Shown in pieces: positions 10,670 through 22,397 of a stretch of 64,000 bases of DNA; position 1 is the first letter of the stretch, and every line of letters begins with the position of its first letter. The notes beneath the pieces are model-generated. The model saw only the letters and a list, made by a program, of their open reading frames with translations, ran no database searches and was not told where the DNA came from. Position numbers and translations under genes: made by a program. The stretch comes from Eriocheir sinensis (lineage: Eukaryota; Arthropoda; Malacostraca; Decapoda; Varunidae), in assembly GCF_024679095.1 (NCBI RefSeq), contig NC_066518.1, forward strand, positions 10,263,583-10,327,582, given 5' to 3'.

Positions 10670-11136
10670 TAATCAGTGTTATCGTGTAGTACTTTTCTGT
10701 AGTTCTTTTTTTAGTCCGCAGCCTTCACGCGCCTCCCACCCACAGCCTCGCTATAATGAGTTCTAAGACCTTGAGAATTTAATCCTTCCTTGAGTTAAAT
10801 CGTCTCGGGCAAGTGAAATACGAGGGAGTTTAAAAAAGAACATAAAGGAAAACAATTATGCTATTCGAAAATCCTAGAGATGAATCTTGATTTTCTTATA
10901 CGCAGATTTTATTCTCCCTTCACGAACAAACACACACAAAAAAAAACCTAATGAATGCAGCAAGATACGACAAAAAGCATAATATAAGGGTACAGTTTCA
11001 AGAAAAGGCGATTGGCAAACCTAACCACATGAGTTTCAGGAATAAGCAATAAGCATAGTGGTCACAATCTCGGTCACGCAGATGCCAAGGCCACGCACAG
11101 ACTCAAGGCTTCCCAAAGAGCGAGACTTGAAAAGTG
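10670..11136. other. Unassigned stretch
   Basis: AT-rich, non-repetitive, with no gene signature seen. Confidence 0.5.
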
Positions 11137-11182
11137 TGTGTGTGGGGGGAGGGGGGAGGTGTGTGTGTGTGTGTGTGTGTGT
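11137..11182. repeat. GT/G-rich simple repeat
   Basis: (GT)n, a run of G, then (GT)n over about 45 bp. Confidence 0.9.
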
Positions 11183-11841
11183 CCCCCACGTCCACGCCAA
11201 GCATTAGCTAGCCTCGCTTTGACGCCGCCGCCGGGCCCTGTATGAATATGGGGCAGATTTATAAATCCCGAGGGTGTCACCGCCGTTGAGGATCCCAGAT
11301 AGCGGAAGGATTTATGTTAAGAGGGAGGAAGGACGTGAGGGGCTGCAACATCCATCTTCGCAGACTTATTAACGGAACATGCATCAAACGGTGACTCAAA
11401 AGGCTCCCCACGAGAGCAATGAATATCATGGGGGTACATTTGTGTTCACGGCCTGTACTCACTCTGCTTCTATCATGTTTTACATTTGCAAATTCCTCAC
11501 AAACTCTCCACAAAGAATAGGTGGACTGCATGACTTTTTGTTTGTGTGAGCCGACTCATGCACCCCAAACGAGCTGAGGTCGTCCAAACGGGCCCTTAAG
11601 ATTGCCTACTGGGGCTATAGGCAACACTTAAAAAAGATACATACATACATATAACATGGCCACACAGATGATGTGTGTGTACACGAGTTGGATGGTCCAC
11701 GACCCTTCGTTGAAACGCAGCTTGATTAGGATTGAGCCCAAAACTTCAAAGGCAATGCAAACATGACATCATTGGCTTCACCGTCCACTCATCACGGGGC
11801 AACTTGTTCACGTCGATTGAACAATGAAAAGCGAAATAATA
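11183..11841. other. Unassigned mixed-composition stretch
   Basis: The first 100 bases are GC-rich and contain a TTATAAATC word at 11259-11267. A TATA-like role is possible but unsupported by other core elements. The remainder is unique-looking, and no exon could be defended. Confidence 0.4.
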
Positions 11842-11960
11842 ACATTATTATTTTAATATTAATAATAATAATAATAAATAAATAATAATATTAATAATAA
11901 CAATAAAAATAATTATAATAAAAAATAATAATAATGACAGCAACAATATTAATAATAATA
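11842..11960. repeat. AAT-rich degenerate microsatellite
   Basis: Imperfect ATT/AAT triplets over about 120 bp. Confidence 0.9.
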
Positions 11961-12069
11961 ATTCCATGGACTGAATAGAACAGAAAAACAAACTAGATAG
12001 GAGCTTAAGCAAATATAGAAAAATGTGTTTATAATTCCCATGAAAGGAAATACCCAATGGCTGTGTTTG

Positions 12070-12073
<4 letters not shown>

Positions 12074-12114
<41 letters not shown>
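12074..12114. repeat. (GT)n microsatellite
   Basis: GT array of about 41 bp. The following 180 bp are G/T-rich with CACCTG/CAGGTG words. Confidence 0.97.
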
Positions 12115-12115
<1 letters not shown>

Positions 12116-12292
12116 GCCAACCAGTGGAGACCCTTACATGTATATACACGTGCATGAGCGTGAGAGGGCCGGGGAGGTGAGGGGGAGGGGGGGTGCGTGC
12201 GTGTCACCTGGCGTGCGTGCACACCTGTACTGTGGCAGATCACCAGGTGACACGAGAGGTGGTTCTCGGTGGTGTGTAGGCGTGGCTCCCTC

Positions 12293-12297
<5 letters not shown>

Positions 12298-12359
<62 letters not shown>

Positions 12360-12370
12360 TGTGTGTGTGC
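12298..12370. repeat. (GT)n microsatellite
   Basis: GT array with one TCT interruption. Confidence 0.97.
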
Positions 12371-12428
12371 GAGTTCACTAACGTAAACACTGCCGCATGA
12401 CCTCACTTAATCTCCGTATCCTGTCATG

Positions 12429-12430
<2 letters not shown>

Positions 12431-12507
<77 letters not shown>
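12431..12507. repeat. (GT)n tract flanking the 3' end of LINE-B copy 1
   Basis: GT array of about 77 bp, continuing as degenerate G/T-rich sequence to 12558. On the LINE's sense (minus) strand it is (CA)n downstream of the element. Confidence 0.97.
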
Positions 12508-12508
<1 letters not shown>

Positions 12509-12557
12509 TTTGTGCGTGCGCGCGTACGTGTGGTTGTGTGCGTGGTGTGCATGTGTG

Positions 12558-12558
<1 letters not shown>

Positions 12559-12591
<33 letters not shown>

Positions 12592-12821
12592 TATTTATTG
12601 CCTTTAAAATATAAGAATATTGTTATATATAAACATAACATAAAACATGGCAATGGCACAGCCTGTCAAGCCGAAGCTTCCCGACAGACATGGAATTATA
12701 TTATTTTATTTAATGTTTACATTGGCACAAAATTGGTACCTAATATATTATTAACTAACGTATAGAACAATAAGAATAATTATAATAATATGTTGCTGAG
12801 AATAACAATAACAATATCAAT

Positions 12822-12907
<86 letters not shown>

Positions 12908-13804
12908 ACATTACACTTGTGAAACTAAGTTCATACCACACACTACATTTGATTACTACTTTGACAATTATATAAATAAGTTTTCACAGATTTTTTAAAA
13001 ATGGATAAATTTATATGATTGAGAAGAGTCTTAATATGTAGAGGCAATGAATTCCACATTTGGGGACCTGAGTATAATATACTGTGCTTAAAGAGAGAAG
13101 TTCTGAACTGTGGACATATGAGATTGATATCATTACCTCGAATGTTGTATGATGTGTGTACCAGTCTGAAAGGCTGACCTCCACAATACTGTGTAAGGCA
13201 CTTGTAAATGCTTAACAGTAAAAAATATTTATGAATATTTGGAAAACTAAGAAAATTTTGTGTATTAATTATATTTCGTGTTGACTCAAACCTACTCATA
13301 TAGAATATACACCTAAAATTTTTATTTTGAGCTACTGATATTTTCTTAATGAAGGACTGCCAAGTACAGGCCCAGACTGATACACAATAGGTGAGATGGG
13401 GATAACAAAGTGTGTAATAAATACTAGTGAGGGATTCAGGTGTGAGATTATTGCGGACTCTGTATAACATACCGCACATCCTTGCTAATTTATTTGTGAC
13501 AAATGAAATATGTTGATTCCAATTCATATTCTCATCTATGTAAACACCCAAAAATTTTGTGAAATTTACTCTGTCTAATGTGTTTCCCTCTATGGTTATA
13601 GAAGGAATGTTATATTGTAATGAACGATTTTGAAAAAATATGTAATTAGTTTTTGCAAAATTCAGACTCAATTCATTAATTTTAGTCCAATAATTATTTT
13701 TTTCTAGTTCTGTAACTAAATTTACATGAAGATCGTTAATGTTTACATTATTTAATAAAAGATTTGTATCGTCAGCATAAATCGTATATTTGAATTTAGA
13801 AGAA

Positions 13805-13807
<3 letters not shown>
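12559..13807 (-). mobile_element. LINE-B non-LTR retrotransposon, 5'-truncated copy 1
   Basis: On the minus strand an uninterrupted frame from the (CA)n junction to a TAG at 12945-12943 encodes the C-terminal part of a non-LTR reverse transcriptase. It opens directly at the catalytic block, KYTIYADDTNLLL, followed by LNFAKTNYI, FTKFLGVYIDENMNWNQHI and a C-terminal domain with GPQMWNSLPLHIK. The N-terminal reverse transcriptase blocks and endonuclease are absent by 5' truncation, so the copy is non-autonomous. The 3' UTR holds an internal (TTA)n tract (about 12821-12904) and ends in a (TTAC)n tail (12559-12590). The jockey/CR1/L2 group is likely, and the clade is unresolved. The frame is intact, which indicates a young insertion. 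Confidence 0.92.
12821..12905. repeat. (AAT)n inside the LINE-B 3' UTR
   Basis: Pure AAT array, about nine repeat units shorter than the equivalent tract in LINE-B copy 2 (34290-34400). The flanks are otherwise the same. Confidence 0.95.

Positions 13808-13857
<50 letters not shown>
13808..13857. repeat. (GT)n tract flanking the 5' end of LINE-B copy 1
   Basis: GT array of about 50 bp directly abutting the 5' truncation point of the LINE. It is (CA)n on the LINE's sense strand. Confidence 0.97.
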
Positions 13858-13860
<3 letters not shown>

Positions 13861-13947
13861 ACCCAATCCTGTGTGCACACGTACATGTGTGAGTGACAGC
13901 TGGCGTGTTCCGTGCAGGTGACGCGCTGAGGGGGGTGGGGGGGGAAG

Positions 13948-13951
<4 letters not shown>

Positions 13952-14008
<57 letters not shown>
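13952..14008. repeat. (GA)n microsatellite
   Basis: Pure GA array of about 57 bp. Confidence 0.98.
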
Positions 14009-14012
<4 letters not shown>

Positions 14013-14914
14013 GTATGTATCCAATGATTGTGTGAGTATTTCCTTTAAGGTGAAATAGATTAATATATAAAAGAGTAAAAATTGTATCGGTGGTAAAATC
14101 GAGACATAGGAAGTAGAATTATTACAATAGAAATCTGAGTATTGGAATGTTGATTTTTTGGTTTTTTGAAATCGTCTATATTATTTATTACACGTCAAAT
14201 ATTCTTCTCTCTCTCTCTCTCTCATTACCCTCCGTCCTCTCTCCAACATTAAATTCTCGACACCATTCCCTTCGTTAACACTTCTATTTGCACGACACGG
14301 CACAGCACAGAGTTTCATCGGCCATCCAATTTTTACACTGATTCCCCTCGAGACCCCTGCCGCCGGGCCTTAACACGGCACCGAATATCACAGCACATCG
14401 TCCTCGTGTCCCTTGTCAGCGACACCGTCATGAGGGAATTGGCGGTATGCAGTCATATTTTTGCACTTTATTGCTATCTATTCCTCGTATGCCTCAGCAC
14501 TAACCACTAAGCCGCCAACGTGAGGTCGTTTTTTGTGTCCAGGTGAAGCTCAAAGCGGCGGAGAGCACGGAAGCACTGCTGATTAATGGCGTTTTGAGAA
14601 GATTGAACGCTCGATTAGTGCCATAAATTCACCGTCAGGAGGAGGAGTCGAGTCTCGGATGAGGTATATTCCCGAGGACACATTATTCACACGTGACGTA
14701 ATAGAGAGGCTCCAAAGGCTATGGGTGAAAGGAGGAAAGCAAAAAGGTGTTGACTGGACCGTTTTATAGATGAGTTTTATGTGTTAAACTTCACGTCCCA
14801 CACACTGAATCATGTCATCTCAAATAATACCCCGAAAGTCTGTGAAAGCATGATTTAGTAGAGGCAGTGAACCCTACACTTGAGATGTCACTGGTAGAGG
14901 CGAAAAAGACTGAG
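14009..14914. other. Unassigned, unique-looking stretch
   Basis: This is one of the least repetitive parts of the window. It holds a short (CT)n at 14203-14222. On the minus strand, 14493-14518 resembles a tRNA A box (GGCTTAGTGGTTAGTGC), but no B box follows. A possible 3' splice site, TTTTTTGTGTCCAG, ends at 14543 and is followed by a 27-codon open frame to a TAA at 14624-14626. A CACGTGACGTAA word (E-box plus CRE-like) sits at 14692-14703. None of these alone makes a gene. Confidence 0.4.
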
Positions 14915-15096
14915 ACCCATATGCCTAAAACTTATCCGGCTCCCATTAAGACCATTTTCTAAGGCCACAGAGAAGATTTACAGGGTTTTCATGAGTGATT
15001 TTCAAGTTCAGGGTGCAGATAGCGGGTAAAACTATCCCTAGAATCTGTCCATGAAAACCCCAGGAGCTTCTACAAGAGGCATTTCAAACAGGCGAA
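14915..15096 (-). repeat. Repeat family B, copy 3
   Basis: On the minus strand this aligns with 27246-27630 (with its inserted SINE-A removed). Shared blocks include GTAGAAGCTCCTGGGGTTTT versus GTAGAAGTTTCTAGGATTTC, and TCTTCTCTGTGGCCTTAGAA versus TCTTTTCTCTGGCCTTTGAA, then AATGGGAGCC versus AATGGAAGCC. No ORF. The element class is unknown. Confidence 0.7.
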
Positions 15097-15434
15097 CTTA
15101 GGTGACGATACGTTTAATAAGGAATACGAGACTGAGACGCCTTTCCCCCCTTCCCGTTTGCCCTCCTTTCTCCCTCTACCCTTTACAGCACAATAAATAA
15201 GACGTAACATGATTTCTCCCTAAAGTTGGTACAGTTATGTCGTCCACTCCGGAGACTCGCATACCGGAGCAGAATTACGCTAACTGCCCTGCAAATTACC
15301 CCCCAAAATGAACACCACCGGCCCCTTGCGAAACGCTGAGCTTGTGTTACACTTCCTTACACCTCTTTTGCTTTAATGGAACAGTAACGACCGGCACCCC
15401 GCAGCGTCACCTTGCCCTAAACGCCAGTACCTTA

Positions 15435-15465
<31 letters not shown>

Positions 15466-15886
15466 ACAAAGGGACCTTTCATAACCTTTCGCCTTTATAG
15501 GAAAAAAAGTCAGGTAGGTCAATCGATGTCGGTCATGAATCATTGTATAGGTTGATAATATATTAATGAGTAATCTAAATTTTCAGTGAGTTAATTATTA
15601 TAATGGCCACAAAAAGAGAGCCTACAGCAGACTTGACTAACTATTAAATATGATGAAAACTTTTTCGACGAGTTCGTCGTAAGTTAAATTTAAACTGCCA
15701 ATTTATTAACAACATAAATTATACACTGCCAAACCGCAAAAAAAAAAAACATGGACAACTTTGGTAATTGGGAGTCATTTGAATATTATATGATTGTTTT
15801 TTATGTCATCACTGTTATAAGCAACAAAAACACACAAAAAAGTGTCATGGTGTGTGTATGTGGCGTATGTGTGAGTGTGCGTGTGC

Positions 15887-15890
<4 letters not shown>
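15097..15890. other. Unassigned stretch with a short (CA)n
   Basis: Mixed composition, AT-rich after 15480. It contains a (CA)n of about 27 bp at 15436-15462. No gene seen. Confidence 0.5.

Positions 15891-15924
<34 letters not shown>
15891..15924. repeat. (GT)n microsatellite
   Basis: GT array of about 34 bp preceded by degenerate GTGC units. Confidence 0.97.
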
Positions 15925-15925
<1 letters not shown>

Positions 15926-16076
15926 GCGTCAATCACCCAACTGGACTCCCTTTCTTAATCCCTCCTAAACCAAGCATGTTAACCTGTCCTTTATTAAATG
16001 TTGAGAGCGAGTAAATCATTGCTATCCCAACATCTTCTGCACTCCATCATCATCGTCTCAGGAAACGCCGACCTAA

Positions 16077-16080
<4 letters not shown>

Positions 16081-16121
<41 letters not shown>

Positions 16122-16235
16122 TCTCCTTTTTGTCTCGTTTTCTTCTTGTCCTAAGCCCTGGTTCCTCCTTTCCTCCTAATGGCACTTCCTCCTCCTCCTC
16201 CTCCTCCTCCTCCTTCTCCTCCTCTTCCTGATCGT
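16081..16235. repeat. (CT)n and (CTC)n arrays
   Basis: Pure CT array at 16081-16118 and an imperfect CTC triplet array at about 16187-16230. Confidence 0.95.
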
Positions 16236-16409
16236 CGTATCCGCATTTTCTTTCCCTCCTCCTTTCCCCGCAGTGTCCCCTCCGCAAAAAGGTCACGCTA
16301 ACGATCTCGGTATTTGGCAATTATATGCGGATCTTTTTTCCCTCCCTCGGGCAGAGCTTCTCCCTGGAGGCGCATAAACGATGGCACTCATGGGCGATCC
16401 TTGTGATGG

Positions 16410-16480
16410 GGGGGTGGAGGGGGGGGGGGGCTTGTGTTTGTGTGGGGGTGAAGGGGGGGTTGTGTGTGTGGTGTTTGTGT

Positions 16481-16518
<38 letters not shown>
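16410..16518. repeat. G-rich and (GT)n simple repeat
   Basis: Poly-G-rich stretch followed by (GT)n ending at 16518. Confidence 0.93.
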
Positions 16519-16520
<2 letters not shown>

Positions 16521-16667
16521 ACTAGGGGGGGGTAAGTGTGACCTATATTTCTTTACCTTTTTCTCACCTGAACTCTTTGACAGGTAACAACACATTATAG
16601 TGAGATGGTTTCCAGGTATGATTAGCCTGTCAAGAAGGTGAGCATGAAGGATATAAGGACTAACCCA

Positions 16668-17040
16668 TTAATTCGACGTAGAAAGAAAAGCAAAAAAGAT
16701 AAAGGACTCTCACTTTCAGATCCCCAACCAGACGACTAATCCTCACTTCCCTTCTTTCCCTCTCCAATCGTCTCTATCAACGCCTACTTCACTTCACGAC
16801 AGCTTGATAAAATTCCCCTTGATTAAGCTGTTATTTTTATCGCTCGTCCTCACTTTTTTTCCCGGCGCGACAAAACCCTCAGGACCGGACGGGTTTAACG
16901 ACGACCCGAATGAGTTCTTGAGATTAGAAAACTTACTCAATGGGCTCGATCATTACCTGAGTCTCCGGCAGGTGTTTTACAGGTGTTTTTACAGGGCTAA
17001 TGAGACACCTCGTTGGCCGCGTACTTCTGATAGGTGAGAA
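16668..17040 (+). other. ATG-less open frame with hydrophobic leader-like segment; possible exon
   Basis: A frame of about 123 codons is open from the stop at 16666-16668 to a TGA at 17035-17037, with no ATG. From 16804 it encodes a basic/hydrophobic stretch (LIKFPLIKLLFLSLVLTFF, then PGA) resembling a signal peptide. An acidic, leucine-rich, non-repetitive segment follows (DDPNEFLRLENLLNGLDHY). A possible 3' splice site is CTTCACTTCACGACAG ending at 16802. Possible donors are CAG|GTGTTT at about 16974 and ATAG|GTGAGA at 17034. If real, the start codon would lie in an upstream exon. I do not recognise the product, and chance is a serious alternative. Confidence 0.2.
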
Positions 17041-17210
17041 AAGAAGAGGAGGTGGTGGAGGAGGAGAGAGGAAGGAGGAGGAGAAGGAGGAGGAGGAGGA
17101 GGTGGAGTACGAGTGGGAGTTGGAGGAGGAGGAGTAGAGGATGAGGACTTTTTACGGATATTCTATTAGGAGGAGGAGGAGGAGGAGGAGGAGGAGAAAG
17201 AGGAGATTTT
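17041..17210. repeat. (GGA)n triplet array
   Basis: Two blocks of imperfect GGA/GAG triplets separated by about 30 bp of mixed sequence. Confidence 0.93.
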
Positions 17211-17329
17211 TGTGTGAATATTCTAATAGAGAAATTATGCAAATCTAAAAATAAAAGTATTGTTTACATGCAAGAATTAAAACGCTTTCTTTTGTTCAGT
17301 TTAATGTGTGTCTATGTGAGTCTTCGTGT

Positions 17330-17338
<9 letters not shown>

Positions 17339-17389
<51 letters not shown>
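17339..17389. repeat. (GT)n microsatellite
   Basis: Pure GT array of about 51 bp. Confidence 0.98.
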
Positions 17390-17391
<2 letters not shown>

Positions 17392-18547
17392 AAATGTCAC
17401 AGCCTTAACGAGCCGTGCATGTTCTGTCATATTACACCAACATCGTTTTATTGTCGGCAAATCTTTTAAAATAACAAACTTTGCACACGATTCCATGGCA
17501 CTAACCCATCAAGAGAGAGCAGAGGACAAGGAGTAAATAGCCGGCAATCCTAAAAACAACAGAGAAATGATAAAGGTTTGAATATTTCCGATAGCAAGGG
17601 AAGGTAATAGAAAATACACAAAAAAATATAGAAAGGGGAACTATTCGCTGCTTTAACTAAGGTATACAAGTATATATCACACACCATATGTCCTTAAAGT
17701 CTTCTCTTCCCTGTCTCTTCCCTCCTTTACCCTTCCTCCCTCCTCTTGTTCTTTAACCCTCCTACTCCCCACTCACGCACTCACTCACACACCCATACCA
17801 AAAGCATCAAACGTTAAAATATGATGTAAGCTCCCAACAGAAAAAAAAAGTTGCAGTCCTGTTTGTGGAGATTACACTACAAGGAACAAACACTCCTACG
17901 AAGCAGCTAGCTTTTGGAAATCCATTGATGCGATAAAACATAAAATACAGTTACAGAGAGAAAGACAAGTAAGCAGACAGGTAGAGGGTCAAGAGAACAA
18001 TAACTAGGGCCAGGACAGACAGTTACAAGAATATATATAAAGACTGTCAGATGGGGAAATAAGCAATAATAGAGGAAGGCAGACAGACACTGAGAAAATA
18101 AAAGACACATATCTCCAGAAACACGAAAATAGAAATGCAGAGAGGCAAAGATTGGCCTAAACAAACATATGGAGAGAGAAAAAAAACAGAAAAAAATATA
18201 TATAACAAACATGACCAATCCGATCCGACATTGTGTATTTCTTCCTCGAACTCAGACTAGTATTCTTCCAAGATAACGCAAGTAAGGTTTCATGAATTCT
18301 AGAACCAAGGGAAAATATCTTAGCATTATTACATTAACTTAACGTGAAATATTAAGGGAAGACAAAGAAATCAAGGACTTTTTATTATTATTAGCCTGTT
18401 ATTCATTACATTGCTAAGCTTTACGACGCCAGTACACGTCCTCGACCTCCTTTATACTCCTTTTCCGGCTCCCTCTCCCTCCTTCCTTTCCTCCCTCCAC
18501 ACCTGCCCACACCTGGCCTGTTCGCTGCTCACCTTGATGATTACCGG

Positions 18548-18548
<1 letters not shown>
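17390..18548. other. Unassigned AT-rich stretch
   Basis: No gene or known repeat recognised. 17700-17780 is C/T-rich, 17930-18200 is A-rich with CAGACAG-type words, and 18430-18530 is C/T-rich. Confidence 0.5.

Positions 18549-18549
<1 letters not shown>

Positions 18550-18612
<63 letters not shown>
18550..18612. repeat. (CA)n microsatellite
   Basis: Pure CA array of about 63 bp. Confidence 0.98.
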
Positions 18613-18619
<7 letters not shown>

Positions 18620-18879
18620 AACCAAACATCTTCCATTAAAACCAACCAAATCTCCCTTTAATTAAACAACCTTAGAGGGCAACACTAGCGTCTATTTTTC
18701 TTTATTATCTCCTCTTACATTTAATCACTTTATATATTCCGTCTGTAGCTCAAATGGCACACTAAACAACAAGGAAAGAGGCGCGGAACGAAGCGGATCA
18801 CAGCGAGGGTTAAGGTTTGGTGAAAAATTGAGACTTTTTATCAGGTTTCTTACACGTCTCCTCAGAGTCACGCTATTGC

Positions 18880-19030
18880 AGGTCTTTGGGAGGAGGGGCA
18901 GAGAGAGGGAAGGGAGAGAGAGGGAGAGAGAGGGAAGAAGGGAGGAATGGAGGGAGGGGGAGAGAGAGGGTAGTAGGGTGGACAGGCAAGGGTAGAGAGA
19001 CAGAGAGAAAGAGAAAGGGAGAAAAAGTGT
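18880..19030. repeat. GA-rich low complexity
   Basis: Imperfect GAGAGGGA-type purine repeat of about 150 bp. Confidence 0.9.
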
Positions 19031-19237
19031 ATGTATGTATGCGTGCGTGTATTTGTGTGCGTGTGTGTTCGTGTATACATCAGATAAGAGTCTTTAAAAT
19101 ATATAAATGTTCCCCCTCTCCTTCCACTCCCCTCCCCTACACCCTCCCTCCCCCACTCTTAACCAGCCAAACCGTTCCCATTTCAACTCATTATACACGT
19201 TATTGTTTTCCTTTTCTCTTTAATCGTGTGCGCGTGA

Positions 19238-19240
<3 letters not shown>

Positions 19241-19282
<42 letters not shown>
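19241..19282. repeat. (GT)n microsatellite
   Basis: GT array of about 42 bp. Confidence 0.98.
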
Positions 19283-19284
<2 letters not shown>

Positions 19285-19403
19285 GGTGTGCGGGTGTTGG
19301 CAGGTGTTCGGTTGAGGTCACGTGGGCAGGTAAGGCTGATGAGACACAGGTGAAGGGGTGAGGGTGAGGGGGTGAGGGGGAGAGGAAGGAGGACGGGAAG
19401 GGG

Positions 19404-20363
<960 letters not shown>

Positions 20364-20671
20364 CCCCATGACGGAGGGAGGAAAAGGAGGGAACCCACGT
20401 ATAAAAGAGTGAAGGGGAGGAAGAAGGAGAAATAAAAGAGGGGAGGGGAGGAAGCAAAATAAAGGAGGGAAAGAGAGAAGTTTTATCGCGAGGAGGGAGA
20501 GAGAGAGAGGGCCGATGATGAGGGGAAAGTTGGACAATGATGGGAAGGGGAAGATGATGGGAGGACAGGCAGGACAGAAGGGGCGATGGGAAGGATCGTG
20601 TGTAGGGGGGAGGAGGAGAAGGAAGGGGTTGAGGGGGGAGGAGGATTATGTGTATGAGGGGCGGGAAGGGG

Positions 20672-20672
<1 letters not shown>

Positions 20673-20757
<85 letters not shown>
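20673..20757. repeat. (GT)n microsatellite
   Basis: Pure GT array of about 85 bp. Confidence 0.98.
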
Positions 20758-20759
<2 letters not shown>

Positions 20760-21059
20760 CATGAGCGCAGATTCTTCTGAACACATACGGACCTCATACA
20801 CAATAAAAAAACGTAAATAAAGAAGAAAAAAAACAAGGAAATGGAAGAGTAAATGAATAAAAAAAAACTACCTCCCCACCACATACATACTGCCCCCCCC
20901 TCCCCGTCCCCCGCTCTCATACAGGTAAATCTTGTATTGCCCAGGTGTGTGCCCCGAATCCCCTATACACCTGGACGCCCCGGCAGGTGAAACAGACGCT
21001 ACTGCCCGACCATCGACCAGCGAGACGGCATGTGTTTAGCTTCGTGAGAACTGCTGGGG

Positions 21060-21345
21060 TGCGGAGGTGGGGTGTGGGTGGGGAAGGGGGAGGGCGGTAG
21101 GCATAGGGAGATGGTGGGGTGTGAAGGGAGTGGTAGAGGATGGGGATGAGGGTATAGGGAGGAAAAAGGACGTCGGGTGTGGAGGAAGAGGTAGGGGAGA
21201 GGTAAGGGGAGGGGTCGTAGGCATAGGGAGAAGGGATATGTGGTGCGGTGAGAGGGGTAGGGGAGAGGGGGAAGAGGAAGGACAGTAGGCATTGAGGGAG
21301 GGAGAAGGGACGTGGGGTGCAGGGGAGGGACTGCAGAAAATGGAC
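21060..21345. repeat. G-rich diverged minisatellite
   Basis: The word GTAGGCATAGGGAG occurs at 21097 and 21217 (120 bp apart), with a diverged form at 21285. Many GGG and GGGG runs occur on the plus strand. A subunit of about 60-68 bp is likely. Confidence 0.65.
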
Positions 21346-21718
21346 CTATAAGTGAAGAGGAAGCGGGGAAAGAGAGAAAAATATAAATGCTTATGAAAAT
21401 ACGAGTGTAGGGAAGAGTGACTCGGGTACTGGATTGTGGGGGGAGAAGGGGAAAAGAACATGTGGGGGGGGGGGAGTTGGAAAATAAAAGGGAAGACGAA
21501 AGGAAAAGCAAGGAAAAAGAAGTGTAAAGGTGTGGGTATGAACCATGCCTTGATTTGGGTAATAAAAGATAACCACAGCATGGCGCCCGCGGTCATTGGG
21601 GGAAAGAGCGGACAGGCGGGGAGGGATTCTGTTGGCCCGTCATGTAAATTTTATATGTGAAGCAAATGCCGTCGTGCCTTATTTTTCATGCTGGGAGGCC
21701 CGGTAATTTATTCAGCCG

Positions 21719-21719
<1 letters not shown>

Positions 21720-21788
<69 letters not shown>
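21720..21788. repeat. (GT)n microsatellite
   Basis: GT array of about 68 bp, followed by degenerate GTGC/GTAT units. Confidence 0.98.
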
Positions 21789-21792
<4 letters not shown>

Positions 21793-22024
21793 GCATGTAT
21801 GTGTGTGTACCTGTGTAGCCGGACGCACACACACAAACTGACATACATCAGGGCGTGTGCATATATAACGTCCGGGTGCACGGCGTTGCCCTTTACATGT
21901 AGGCTACGTGTGCGTGCGGGCATTCATGTATGTGATAAACGTGTGCCTTAAACAAGAAGGGTTGGCCGTAACGACACGCCATCCATCCCTGGCCGGCCCT
22001 AACGAGGTGAGCCGCGCCGCCTGT

Positions 22025-22112
22025 GACAAGTGGGGGAGGGCGTTGGGCGGTATGGGGAGGCGGGGGAGGGCGTTGGGTGGTATGGGGAGGCGGGGGAGGG
22101 CGTGGGGTTGGG
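22025..22112. repeat. 30-bp G-rich minisatellite with G-quadruplex motif
   Basis: Two nearly identical 30-bp units and a partial third. Each contains GGGGGAGGGCGTTGGG followed by GGTATGGGG. Four G-runs of at least three, separated by loops of 1, 4 and 6 bases, fit the usual intramolecular G-quadruplex pattern. Confidence 0.85.
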
Positions 22113-22333
22113 TGGCGCGGTTCGGTCCACGCTGCACATCAAAACTTGGCAGACACACGCGCCGCTAAACCACTGCACTCCGCGCCCCGCTCTCGCGTTA
22201 CTCAAGGCAAACTTTCCACACTGCTTGCTCCCTCCCTCACCATCGCTCGGCCCTCACAACACCCTTCCGATAAGGGATTTACAACGCACCGAAACACACT
22301 GCTTTTATCGTAACGGTGCGTGTTCATGCGAGT

Positions 22334-22339
<6 letters not shown>

Positions 22340-22395
<56 letters not shown>
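22340..22395. repeat. (GT)n microsatellite
   Basis: GT array of about 56 bp. Confidence 0.98.

Positions 22396-22397
<2 letters not shown>

Noticed and set aside
11259..11267. TATA box of a plus-strand promoter
   Set aside because: An isolated TTATAAATC word in mixed sequence with no initiator, exon or partner motifs.
14493..14518. Third tRNA-headed SINE on the minus strand
   Set aside because: An A-box-like word only, with no B box or recognisable body downstream.
16804..17037. Calling the leader-like frame a neuropeptide F precursor
   Set aside because: No ATG, no RxRF-Gly or dibasic processing site, and the similarity is only a helical pattern.
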